64,000 bases of DNA from Chondrosia reniformis. Its lineage: Eukaryota > Porifera > Demospongiae > Chondrillida > Chondrillidae. Every line of letters starts with the position of its first letter. The stretch's first letter is position 1. The translations under genes were made by a program, and so were the position numbers. Location of the stretch: positions 7,371,001-7,435,000 of the forward strand of contig OX359195.1 of assembly GCA_947172415.1 (NCBI GenBank), given 5' to 3'. This document shows, in pieces, positions 13,401 through 25,700 of this stretch. Under the pieces are notes generated by a model that was given only the letters and a program-made list of their open reading frames with translations, made no database searches and was not told the origin of the DNA.

Positions 13401-16400
13401 TTTACAGTAAGTGCCAATTATGCAATACACTAAAGGCATTGCATAATAGGAAGTAAACATGCTTATATATACGTATGTACATACGTACAGTACATGAGAG
13501 TCAACTTACCATCCTTCTTTAACTACACATATACATACATACATACGTATGCTTTGTGTATATACATACTGTATGTAATAAAATATTTTCACAAATATAA
13601 CTCTTATTAAAACATAATATTCCTACTAACTTACTTTCACACATATCTCCACTGTAGATACTAGGACAGTCACAAGTACATGATTCATTTTCCAATGTTC
13701 CTCCATTCATACAATCTAGAATGCAGGCTGAATGAACAATAATGCACTTTAGTTAAGACAACATGAATAAAATACTCTATTTTATTAACTTACTCTCACA
13801 CATATCTCCACTGTAGATACTAGGACAGTCACAAGTACATGATTCATTATCCAATGTTCCTCCATTCATACATTCTAGAATGCAGTCTGAATGAACAATA
13901 ATGCACTTTAGTTAAGACAACTTGAATAAAATACTCCATTTTATTAACTTACTCTCACACATATCTCCACTGTAGATACTAGGACAGTCACAAGTACATG
14001 ATTCATTATTCAACATTCCTCCATTCATACATTCTAGAATGCAGCCTGAATGAACAATAATGTACTTTAGTTAAGACAACTTGAATAAAATACTCTATTT
14101 TATTAACTTACTCTCACACACCTCCCCACTGTAGATACTAGGACAGTCACAAGTACATGATTCATTATTCAATGTTCCTCCATTCATACATTCTAGAATG
14201 CAGTCTGAATGAACAATAATGTACTTTAGTTAAGACAACTTGAATAAAATACACCATTTTATTAACTTACTCTCACACACCTCCCCACTATAGATACTAG
14301 GACAGTCACAAGTACATGATTCATTTTCCAATGTTCCTCCATTCATACATTCTAGAATGCAGTCTGAATGAACAATAATGTACTTTAGTTAAGACAACTT
14401 GAATAAAATACTCTATTTTATTAACTTACTCTCACACACCTCCCCACTGTAGATACTAGGACAGTCACAAGTACATGATTCATTATTCAATGTTCCTCCA
14501 TTCATACATTCTAGAATGCAGTCTGAATGAACAATAATGTACTTTAGTTAAGACAACTTGAATAAAATACTCTATTTTATTAACTTACTCTCACACATGT
14601 CCCCACTATAGATACTAGGACAGTCACAAGTACATGATTCATTATTCAACATTCCTCCATTCATACATTCTAGAATGCAGCCTGAATGAACAATAATGTA
14701 CTTTAGTTAAGACAACTTGAATAAAATACTCTATTTTATTAACTTACTCTCACACATATCTCCACTGTAGATACTAGGACAGTCACAAGTACATGATTCA
14801 TTATTCAATGTTCCTCCATTCATACATTCTAGAATGCAGCCTGAATGAACAATAATGTACTTTAGTTAAGACAACTTGAATAAAATACTCTATTTTATTA
14901 ACTTACTCTCACACATATCTCCACTGTAGATACTAGGACAGTCACAAGTACATGATTCATTATTCAATGTTCCTCCATTCATACATTCTAGAATGCAGCC
15001 TGAATGAACAATAATGTACTTTAGTTAAGACAACTTGAATAAAATACTCTATTTTATTAACTTACTCTCACACATATCTCCACTGTAGATACTAGGACAG
15101 TCACAAGTACATGATTCATTATTCAACGTTCCTCCATTCATACAATCTAGAATGCAGGCTGAATGAACAACAATGTACTTTAGTTAAGACAACTTGAATA
15201 AAATACTCCATTTTATTAACTTACTCTCACACATGTCCCCACTATAGATACTAGGACAGTCACAAGTACATGATTCATTATTCAACATTCCTCCATTCAT
15301 ACATTCTAGAATGCAGCCTGAATGAACAATAATGTACTTTAGTTAAGACAACTTGAATAAAATACACCATTTTATTAACTTACTCTCACACACCTCCCCA
15401 CTATAGATACTAGGACAGTCACAAGTACATGATTCATTATTCAATGTTCCTCCATTCATACATTCTAGAATGCAGCCTGAATGAACAATAATGTACTTTA
15501 GTTAAGACAACTTGAATAAAATACACCATTTTATTAACTTACTCTCACACACCTCCCCACTGTAGATACTAGGACAGTCACAAGTACATGATTCATTATT
15601 CAATGTTCCTCCATTCATACATTCTAGAATGCAGTCTGAATGAACAATAATGCACTTTAGTTAAGACAACTTGAATAAAATACTCCATTTTATTAACTTA
15701 CTCTCACACACCTCCCCACTATAGATACTAGGACAGTCACAAGTACATGATTCATTATTCAACATTCCTCCATTCATACATTCTAGAATGCAGCCTGAAT
15801 GAACAATAATGTACTTTAGTTAAGACAACTTGAATAAAATACTCTATTTTATTAACTTACTCTCACACATATCTCCACTGTAGATACTAGGACAGTCACA
15901 AGTACATGATTCATTATTCAATGTTCCTCCATTCATACATTCTAGAATGCAGTCTGAATGAACAATAATGTACTTTAGTTAAGACAACTTGAATAAAATA
16001 CTCCATTTTATTAACTTACTCTCACACATGTCCCCACTATAGATACTAGGACAGTCACAAGTACATGCTTCATTATTCAACATTCCTCCATTCATACATT
16101 CTAGAATGCAGCCTGAATGAACAATAATGTACTTTAGTTAAGACAACTTGAATAAAATACTCTATTTTATTAACTTACTCTCACACATATCTCCACTGTA
16201 GATACTAGGACAGTCACAAGTACATGATTCATTATTCAATGTTCCTCCATTCATACATTCTAGAATGCAGCCTGAATGAACAATAATGTACTTTAGTTAA
16301 GACAACATGAATAAAATACTCTATTTTATTAACTTACTCTCACATATATCTCCACTGTAGATACTAGGACAGTCACAAGTACATGATTCATTATTCAACG

Positions 16401-18336
16401 TTCCTCCATTCATACAATCTAGAATGCAGGCTGAATGAACAACAATGTACTTTAGTTAAGACAACTTGAATAAAATACTCCATTTTATTAACTTACTCTC
16501 ACACATGTCCCCACTATAGATACTAGGACAGTCACAAGTACATGATTCATTATTCAACATTCCTCCATTCATACATTCTAGAATGCAGCCTGAATGAACA
16601 ATAATGTACTTTAGTTAAGACAACTTGAATAAAATACACCATTTTATTAACTTACTCTCACACACCTCCCCACTATAGATACTAGGACAGTCACAAGTAC
16701 ATGATTCATTATTCAATGTTCCTCCATTTATACATTCTAGAATGCAGCCTGAATGAACAATAATGTACTTTAGTTAAGACAATTTGAATAAAATACACCA
16801 TTTTATTAACTTACTCTCACACACCTCCCCACTGTAGATACTAGGACAGTCACAAGTACATGATTCATTATTCAATGTTCCTCCATTCATACATTCTAGA
16901 ATGCAGTCTGAATGAACAATAATGCACTTTAGTTAAGACAACTTGAATAAAATACTCCATTTTATTAACTTACTCTCACACACCTCCCCACTATAGATAC
17001 TAGGACAGTCACAAGTACATGATTCATTATTCAATGTTCCTCCATTCATACATTCTAGAATGCAGCCTGAATGAACAATAATGTACTTTAGTTAAGACAA
17101 CTTGAATAAAATACTCCATTTTATTAACTTACTCTCACACATATCTCCACTGTAGATACTAGGACAGTCACAAGTACATGATTCATTATTCAATGTTCCT
17201 CCATTCATACATTCTAGAATGCAGCCTGAATGAACAATAATGTACTTTAGTTAAGACAACTTGAATAAAATACTCCATTTTATTAACTTACTCTCACACA
17301 TGTCCCCACTATAGATACTAGGACAGTCACAAGTACATGATTCATTATTCAACATTCCTCCATTCATACATTCTAGAATGCAGCCTGAATAAACAATAAT
17401 GTACTTTAGTTAAGACAACTTGAATAAAATACTCTATTTTATTAACTTACTCTCACACATATCTCCACTGTAGATACTAGGACAGTCACAAGTACATGAT
17501 TCATTATTCAACGTTCCTCCATTCATACAATCTAGAATACAGGCTGAATGAACAATAATGTACTTTAGTTAAGACAACTTGAATAAAATACTCCATTTTA
17601 TTAACTTACTATAGTGTTTGCCATTTATTTTTCAGAGTGTACTCTCTAAGTAGGGGATGACCAAAAACATGGCTGCCCTGTTTAATATTTTTATCAATTA
17701 CCATTTCGTCAATTAAGAAAAATTTGGTTCCATTTTGATTATTCGCAGTCATTCATATATGCTTTCTAAATGTAAAACCACGTTTTGATGCTCTACAACA
17801 GTCTCAAAGTGGCTTACCCATATACATGTATATAAACATCATTTCTGTATGTGTTCGGATGCACCATGCCTACTTCAGCTGACATGGTGTTTTGTTACTA
17901 TATCTCCATAATGCCTCAATCTGCATGTGGTGTCTTTATAATTAATTCACAACCAATCAGATATATATATATATATACTCCAGAATCTGTTGTGACCTCT
18001 CTAGTTTTAGGCAGTAGTTTAGTAGGCTTATTAAGTAAGGTTGCAAATACTACAAACTTTAGTCAGTCTTTGAAACTTTCCTGTATATCCTGTCAGCCTC
18101 TAGCTAGAGTCAGACACAATTAATGATAAAACTAAATACTAGTACGTCTACAAGATTAGGTGCCTTGTTATCTCTTTATATTCTACAATTATTAAGTTAT
18201 ATTCTACATATATATTAATACTTCAAATGTACTTACATGTATCAGTTATACAATTCACTTGACTGAATGCTGTGAAGAAGAGAATTATTACTGAAAGAAA
18301 TATGAAAGGAGACCTCTTTATCCCACTGGTCTCCAT
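7499..18336 (-). CDS. EGF-array–DOMON–FN3–GAIN/GPS single-pass receptor, paralogue B
   Basis: Complete model, about 1826 aa. Signal peptide exon 18336–18237 (METSGIKRSPF...AFSQVNC). Then 25 EGF-like exons 17543–13635 (residues ~34–808); DOMON exons 13325–13183, 13099–13041 and 12977–12700 (~809–968); six FN3 exons 12486–12211, 11812–11522, 11288–11001, 10811–10518, 10328–10035 and 9847–9519; GAIN exons 9238–9116, 8890–8823, 8758–8419 and 8263–8191 (~1560–1760); GPS exon 7841–7753; TM exon 7609–7499. The GPS has VCVFYDTDASSWSQDGC and CQCSHLTMF, so cleavage between HL and T is expected from the family rule. After the TM (VPVLLIVLLVVGIVVFLII...) a TGA follows within about ten residues. That TGA overlaps a consensus GTGAGT donor, so an unseen tail exon remains possible. 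Exon sums divide by three. The family is known for adhesion; the specific role is unknown. Confidence 0.85.
10035..10811 (-). repeat. Tandem-duplicated FN3 exons in paralogue B
   Basis: FN3 exons 10811–10518 and 10328–10035, together with their introns, are nearly identical at a 483-bp spacing; for example EGW versus EVW is one of the few coding differences. Matching introns show a recent exon-plus-intron duplication. Both FN3 exons are phase 1–1, so the copy number can change without breaking frame. Confidence 0.85.
13635..17543 (-). repeat. 25-copy EGF-like exon array, 159-bp period
   Basis: Twenty-five 93-nt exons separated by 66-nt introns, one per 159 bp (3816 bp between the first and last exon starts is exactly 24 periods). 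Each encodes about 31 aa with six cysteines: CILEC, then MNGGT, then CTCDCPSIYSGDMCE. Spacing is C-x3-C-x10-C-x-C-x-C-x8-C, an EGF-like module in which the usual third cysteine sits late. Exons are phase 1–1, so copies can be gained or lost in frame. Introns are as conserved as exons, which points to very recent amplification or conversion. Most variation is in three short sites (ACATATCTCC, ACATGTCCCC or ACACCTCCCC; CAATGTT, CAACATT or CAACGTT; GCAGCC, GCAGTC or GCAGGC). Units 15065–16336 and 16337–17608 form an eight-exon higher-order duplication. Copy number in the real genome may differ if the assembly collapsed or expanded it. Confidence 0.93.
17634..17830. mobile_element. Transposon remnant in intron 1 of paralogue B
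   Basis: Paralogous to 3215–3420: AGAGTGTACTCTCT then GGGGATGACC and ATGGCTGCCCTG. It sits in the same place relative to the signal-peptide exon, so it was present before the gene duplication. Confidence 0.55.
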
Positions 18337-18530
18337 CTTCTGAGCTCTTCTAGACTGTCAGTATATTCAGCTACCTACGTATATATATAATAGGCTGGTA
18401 ACACTGGAATGCAACAAGAAATTATCCTGAATATTATTGAGTTACAGTATATACGTACATATAAAGAATATCTAAAACTATGAATTCCAACTACAGCAAA
18501 TGACTATATAGTTACTTAAATATCTTAATA

Positions 18531-19316
18531 GAGAACAATAAAAATTTTCTACAAAAATAGTGAAGATGTAGGGATGGCACAAAAAGCATAGAAACAAGAA
18601 AGGGATGTTACACAGTGAAGCATTAGCTATATATGCACGAATCATACAACACCCTTGCTTGTAGGATTCATGCATAGCTAATGCTTCACTGTGTAACATC
18701 CCTTTCTTGTTTCTATGCTTTTTGTGCCATCCCTACATCTTCACTATTTTTGTAGAAAATTTTTATTGTTCTCTAGTTTCTGTACTTTTTATGGAGCATA
18801 AGCTAGGAATTCGTTGTATTTTAAACCACTTTGGTTTTGCAATCTTCGACTGATTATGACGTCATTAAAATGGCGAATTTATTGAGGTCTTGACTCTTGA
18901 GCCATGAAAACTGTCATACTCAATAATAGCGTTATCGCTCTCGCTTCTACAAAAGAATACAGCTCGGAAAATTTAGAGTAATTTCGATTAAGAAGTAGTC
19001 CGAAGGCTTATTTCGTTTTTTAGTTACAGCGGGCGAAGAAGATGAAGAAGATGAAGAAGAAGATGAAGAAGATGAAGAAGAAGATGAAGAAGAAGAAAAC
19101 GAAAATGGGAGATTTCAAAGTTCGTTCGTTTGCCAATGATACACGGTCGCTTGCCTTCAAGGCCAATTTATAGCATGTTTGTTCTATATTCAACTCTACA
19201 TAGTCTCGTTTTGGCGATTTTCAGCCTAATTCGGAATTTCGCTCCTATACCAATGTATGGGGAAAACGAAACAACCCGTACCATCCCTACATAGAGAGTA
19301 CTACCGTACTCTCTGA
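18531..19316. mobile_element. Composite hairpin-ended element with preserved empty site
   Basis: Inserted at TA: the flanks read CTTAATA and TAAGCAAAAAT, while the paralogous site near 4100 reads CTTAATAAGCAAAAAT with nothing between. The left part is a foldback whose arms, 18531–18630 and 18674–18773, look perfectly complementary over about 100 nt with a loop of about 43 nt. Then come about 540 bp of unique sequence with a (GAAGAT/GAA)n tract at about 19036–19100. The right end is the near-palindrome AGAGAGTACTACCGTACTCT. No coding sequence was seen, so it is non-autonomous. The same layout, reversed, occurs at 43591–44745. Confidence 0.85.
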
Positions 19317-21058
19317 TAAGCAAAAATAATCCCTGGAAAGTATTATGCCAATTTAATAGGACTTCGGTCCCCCAGCCAAGATTAGACTTCAGTCACTTGG
19401 TTGGTTGGCATAAGTGATTATTTTTGCTTATCATCATAACCTTTGCACGGCTTAGTGCAATTACCTCCCTTTATTCATTAATAACTTGTATACGTACATA
19501 AGTACATATAGGCTTTTTAAAGAGTAGGCATAATATAGCATGTAGGAAAAATGTGTATTAGATTTTTCATATATATACAGTAGAATATATAGGTGATGTT
19601 ACAATGCTGTTAACCATGTGTTTATCTATATCCATCAGTTACCAGTTATATGCTTACATACATATAAAAGTGTAGGGATAAACATGCTGTTATATTAATA
19701 CTGGGAAAAGGGCTGGCTGCATGAGACTACATAAAAAGAAAAAGTTACAAATTTACATTGACATTGCATTAAAATTATGTTTATGTATTGGTATACATAA
19801 AAATGTCATAAAATATATATTTTCATTATTCCTTAGGCAATTTTAATATTTTATTGGACTGTGGCCCAGTTCCTGTGCATGTTGCCTTATACGTATAGTG
19901 TACAGTAGATATCAATATAAAATTAACATAATGCATTATTACTAGCCATTATGTACAAATTATAAAACTAATCATGAATAATTCTAATAATGCAGACAAC
20001 TATTATTCATGTGTTTGATATACATATATACAGTAGGAAGGGAATGATTAACACATTAATTACTTGAAATGAATACAGATCAGAGTGTATCTATATATAC
20101 CTTGATGTGTATCCAAGGTTCATGTAAAGGATATATATACCTGTTCATTTCAAGCTTTAATATCTTCCAGTTATGGAGAACATGAGTACTTAATCACTAT
20201 TGGAATGAAACACTTGACCAAGTTTGTATCCATCGTCCAACATGTCCATTTTGAATAGCTACGTACCACAAAAGGTGCATGATATTTTTAGCTACAATAT
20301 CTCCTGAGATCCTGCGTTACAATGTCTACATCCTGAGAATGCAGTTCAAGTTACATAGTGAATGTGAGAAATGGAGGAACAGGATACTTAAAGAATCTAA
20401 CTGTATATATGGGACTCTTCCACAATATACGTACATATATACACCCACAATCACTCCATATATATTGTCACAAAATCTTTATGACAACATTTTAACATGT
20501 CCTCTAAACCACAAATGTATGTATGTATGTAATTATTGTTGTTTACATAATATTATATATTGTTCACTCTCATGCTGAGGGCTACCATATTTTATATACT
20601 GTATACTGTAAAGAATTTGAAACGATAGCCATATGCATTAAAAGAGAAATCTGCTAGTTTTGTCAAATCCCTAAAATACAGTAGTAATACAATAAGCTAA
20701 GTTTCATTCTTAAGATCCCAATATATATTAAGTTAAGCACATGCACGTGTACAACATGTTTGAAAGGTTTCAATCCAGAAGTCTTCATCAACAACATGAT
20801 ATATCATTGCTGATGAAGACCTCAATGCAGGTCGAAACATCCATTAAAGTTGCTGATGCTGAGTAAATTTTAAACAGTAATTGTAGTAATTTACAGTTTG
20901 TCATGTCATATCAAACCATACAACTAATTCATGAACACCCATACTAAGGTAATAGTTAGCATTATCTACATACATGTAATGAGATACTCTTACGTATATA
21001 TGAGTGGGATATGCTTCCAACACTAGCTATATGTTTGCCAAGACACACATACATATAC

Positions 21059-21730
21059 CTGATCATCTGTACCCCAATGTTCCAAACCATAGGTTGTGTA
21101 CTTCTTGAGAATCTCAAATCGCTCATGTGAAGATATATCCCAGTGCCTAGTACATCATAGGTAGTAGGACAGATAGTACAGTGTCACTGAAAAGATATCA
21201 TTATATATAAATTAATTTCAGTAAAGGTTTGGTCATTATATACATGTGTATGCTAGGGGTATTGACTACAAAGCATTACATGTGTATATATACGTATAAA
21301 GTCAATTAAGATCCAAAAATTGATCAAAGCCCCCCCTATAAGACACAACTTAGAACCAAACGCTTCACATTATATTGCAAGAGCAATATATACAGTGTAA
21401 AACATGCAATGAGAGCCTAACACAGCACTAACTCAAACCATCACATATTACTTCAGTACAGAACATTGACACACAACTTTAGTGTATATACATTATGTAC
21501 AGAATATATATACAGTACAAAATACTTGACACGAGAACTTAGCCAAAAGAATGTGATAAAATACCAAAGACACTAACTGTTAGGTACAAGGGTGCATGGG
21601 TTATTTATATTATTTCAGGAGCATGTATGTGAAATATTCCCTATTCCCTTATACGTACTTATCTTCCAATCACGAGTCCATCCAGATATTGGTATATATT
21701 ACTCCTCAAAGGAGAGTACACCACTGTTGC
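21059..21730 (-). pseudogene. DUS3L exon fragments, copy 2
   Basis: Same three DUS3L pieces as copy 1: a full-length 88-nt [10 protein letters not shown] exon at 21059–21146, a decayed GALIKPW exon near 21301–21335, and the [10 protein letters not shown] exon at 21662–21730 with the same deletion and the same lost donor (GATAA). Sharing identical lesions with copy 1 means one damaged copy was made first and then duplicated with the receptor gene. Confidence 0.8.
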
Positions 21731-22723
21731 CTAGCAATGGAGGATAGTGTCATATTTGTCCCACAAGACAAGATTTGTTTCCTTCCCTGCCTGATTGAGA
21801 TGTGTCCATGAATGACTTTGTCTATATATATTATCCTCAACACTTTGCTGAACACACACATTCAAAGATTGAAAGTCAAATCATTAATCCTCAGTTTAAT
21901 TATACAATATATACGTTTTGATACATTTAAAAATGTATCAAAACAAGAACTGCATAAAATTATTAGGATGGCCATTTCATTATATCATTCCTATGTATAA
22001 TTCTCCCGCCTTATTGCCTACAGTACTCTGTGATGAAATATACACTTCTAGCACTGGCCTTTGGTAATATAATTGTCCAACAATACCAAATGGTTCTCAT
22101 TATATACACTGAATAAAGATGTTAAATGCAAATGTACAACAATACTAACTACAGCTATAAAGCTATACTAAACATTAGTCTAGTCACATTAATAATATGA
22201 TCTTGAGTCTCCTACAGATGCCTTAGTTTGATATCCCTGTAATGTTTTCTCTGAAGATAGCTACAGTATAAGCAAAATATAACTACAGTCATGTACATAC
22301 CTGAATAGCTATCATAGTAAAATATAATTAGTGCTAATTCACTGGCATATGTTCCCTGATGCTATTGATGTAAACAGAATATGTCAGAAATAGATTTTCA
22401 TACTCGGAAATTATGTGAATGTAAATATACGCATATTACTGTATATATATGTAACAACCCTAGGAAATCCCCTTTTTAGACATACGTAGATATATAACCA
22501 TTACTAGTAGCCAACTTATCGCTAAAGTATATGATAAGCGAGAAGCTTTTAACTTTGATATAGTAAATTTCCCCATTTAGATAGTAATATTCCTAATACC
22601 CCAGCTCTCTCCAGGTTTAGTTACCCTATAGGCTTCTTTACAGAATAGGCACAGCATGTAGGAAAATGGTGTATTAGATATTTCATGCATATATATGTAA
22701 GTACGTATGCATACTCTGTACAC

Positions 22724-25700
22724 TCACATCAGCATCACAATGGCAATTGGAATAATGATGAGGAATACAACTATTCCAACCACCAAAAGTACAATCAATA
22801 GAACTGGTACAAAGTCCTCAGGAGGCACATCAACCTACATGTATTGAGTAATTAAATAAAAAATGGAACTTTTACATTAACATTCAATATTGAAATATTA
22901 TATTATATAATTTACGTATTATAGTGTATTACTGTAGCATACATATAATATATACTGTACACCGTATGTAAAGTGTATGAAGCAATACCTCCTGCAATGC
23001 AAACATGGTTAGATGACTGCACTGGCAAGTGACTGAATTACCAGTTCTGGTGGATTCACAACCATCTTGGGACCAAGCTATACATGTAATTATAATATGT
23101 TATGTCATATTTGAACAATGTCATCAGTAGCTCTAGTTATTAACTGTTATTTGAGCATCAGCAACAATAATCCCATTAAAAGGAATACACATTTCTACCT
23201 AGGAGTAATAAATTTTTCAGGCTGATTAATGTTCAACTAATTCAATATATATACGTACAGTGTCACCCACTTAATAGGCCACAATTCATTTTGGAAAATT
23301 TGTCCTATTATCTGTTTTGGCCTAATATCGAATTCATACATGTATGTGTGTGTATGTGAATGTACGTATATAGCAAATATACTCTATATCATTTTACATT
23401 GTTTTAGAACAATAAAATTAACAATTAGTGCTTACAGCTTGCATCAGTATCATAGAATACACAGACAATTGCTCTACCAGCCACCTCTTGTTGAGATCCT
23501 TCTGGTATCTGTAAATTTACATATAAGTGGTATATATATATAGTACATATGTACGTGCTATAAGCATATACACATTGCACACACACATACTGATTATATA
23601 TAATGTATATATTCGTATAGAATAAGCTACATGAGAAACATGCACGTACAACATACATACTGTATATATAGTGTGTACCTGGAAGATCACTGTTATTCTA
23701 TCATCTCCTTCTAGTCCAGAGACAGGAAAGTTTACATCTATCAGGGTTGCACTGCTCAAGATATTGCTGTTAGGTGTCAGGGTGTTGATAGTTGATTGGG
23801 ATAGTTGGATGACAACTACTGATACTGTTAGAGGAGCATTTTGAAATACTCCACTTGGCAATGTTACATCTCCAGACATTGATGTGTATTCACTGGTCTG
23901 GTCATTAACTGCTAAACATGCAACTTCAGTAACTATATTGGAACCATTTGTTTGAGAAGCAATACAACTTCTAGCTGACACTTCTATCAAAGTCTCAAGT
24001 ATCATTATCACTTCACTGGAAAGAATAAATAAACAAGTTCTTGAATGCATAAGTAATTAAAATCTAGTAAATAAGCTACCTTGTGGAATTATTCAGCAGA
24101 TTTGCTGGAGACGATAATAGACTGTCTATGACAACTGCAACCAAAGTCTATAGAGATACATGGACACAATGAGGAAATGAGGGCATATCCCTTTAACTAT
24201 AACTTTATAGGTATCTGAACGCATTTTGGATGTGCTTAATACATATATGTACATATGTATACCACAATACTAAGTATTGTATTAGATAGTACATGTAGGA
24301 TTTCCTTGTATATATATACGTACATGTACATAGTAATCAAAATTTTATTGTGTATATACATACAGTACTCACCACATTAGAGCCTGTATTAACAACACAA
24401 TCTGTTAGAGTTGAGATGACTTCAGACACTCCCTCTGGAGTACTTGGGGGAGGGGCATCTTGAATTGCCATCAGACGGTCATCAGAGTTGACAGCCTAAA
24501 GAGTATTATGTACATTATATATATACGTACACACAGTATATAGAACAATTCAACCAATTTATATACATATTATATAGGTGGGTGCATATACTACGTAGAT
24601 ATACAATTATAAATAAATAATCAATACACCATTTTCCTTACATGCTACATACGTCTACTTAGAGTAAAGACCTATAAGGAACTAAATCTAGTGAGAGATT
24701 ATATTATACATACATGACTATAATGCATACATACGTATTATACAGTATAACGTACAGTTACTGTAATTGTTTAACTAACGGGATCGCAGAGAATCACTAA
24801 ATCAATCTCAGTCACACAAAATGTGATTTCTGATTCCACATCACTGAAACTTCCAAATCCAACATCTGATCCAGCCCTCACTCTCACTTCATATGTGGTA
24901 CTTAACATGAGACCAGTTAGTGTAGTAGATGTAGTAATTGGGTTGGGTGACTGGGACATCCACCCTTCCATGCCCATCTCTCTATATTCAACGTCATAAT
25001 ACAATATTGATCTTTCACTGGATGGCATGTCCCAGGTGACATCAAGAGAGGGGGGTTGTCCATTGGTTAAACTCCTTGCTAAACTTACATTGACTACCTG
25101 ATCAGGAACTATACAAATACATGTAAAACATTATATAACTGAATTTAAAACATACATTATAGGATAATGTTTCACATCTTTGCAAATAAAGAGATATTGA
25201 TGCAGTTTCATTAAAACCTAGCAATCTCAAGTTTAACAAAATATTGCAATTGGACAATACAAATCTTACAGTATATACACAAAATAGTATAACAGTATAA
25301 CCATAGGGTCGTACAAGTATTTAGATTGAACCGACCATCAAATGTTGTTTCATTGACTGTATCACTCCAGTTTCCATTTCCAACATCAGACACAGCTCTC
25401 ACTCTCACTTCATAGGTGGTTGCCGGCATGAGACCAGTTAGTGTAGTGTATGTAGCATTTGAGTTGAGTGACTGGCCTGGCCAGTCCATACCCATCTCTA
25501 TATATTCAACTTCATAATACAATATTGGTCTATCACTGGATGGCATGTCCCAGCTGACATCAAGAGAAGGTTGACCATTGGAGGCATTTTTGACTAAAAT
25601 CACATTTTCAACCATTCCAGGGACTACAAATATAAGTGAAAATTAAAATGTGATCGTTGCTTAATAAGCAGTTATATGCTACGCTAATATCAATTACAAA

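Larger units (their letters stand above)
18337..22723. other. Spacer between paralogues B and C
   Basis: No intact gene seen. It is collinear with 3911–7498 and visibly almost identical for most of its length. Differences are the 786-bp insertion at 18531–19316 and small indels. It carries the second set of DUS3L exon fragments (21059–21730) and a dispersed-repeat copy near 22610–22690. It should contain the promoter of paralogue B and the polyadenylation site of paralogue C. Confidence 0.6.

Noticed and set aside
13635..17543. Regular 159-bp direct repeats as a CRISPR array or satellite
   Set aside because: The repeats are 93-nt coding exons with splice sites and six conserved cysteines, and their spacers are also repeated; nothing resembles variable CRISPR spacers.
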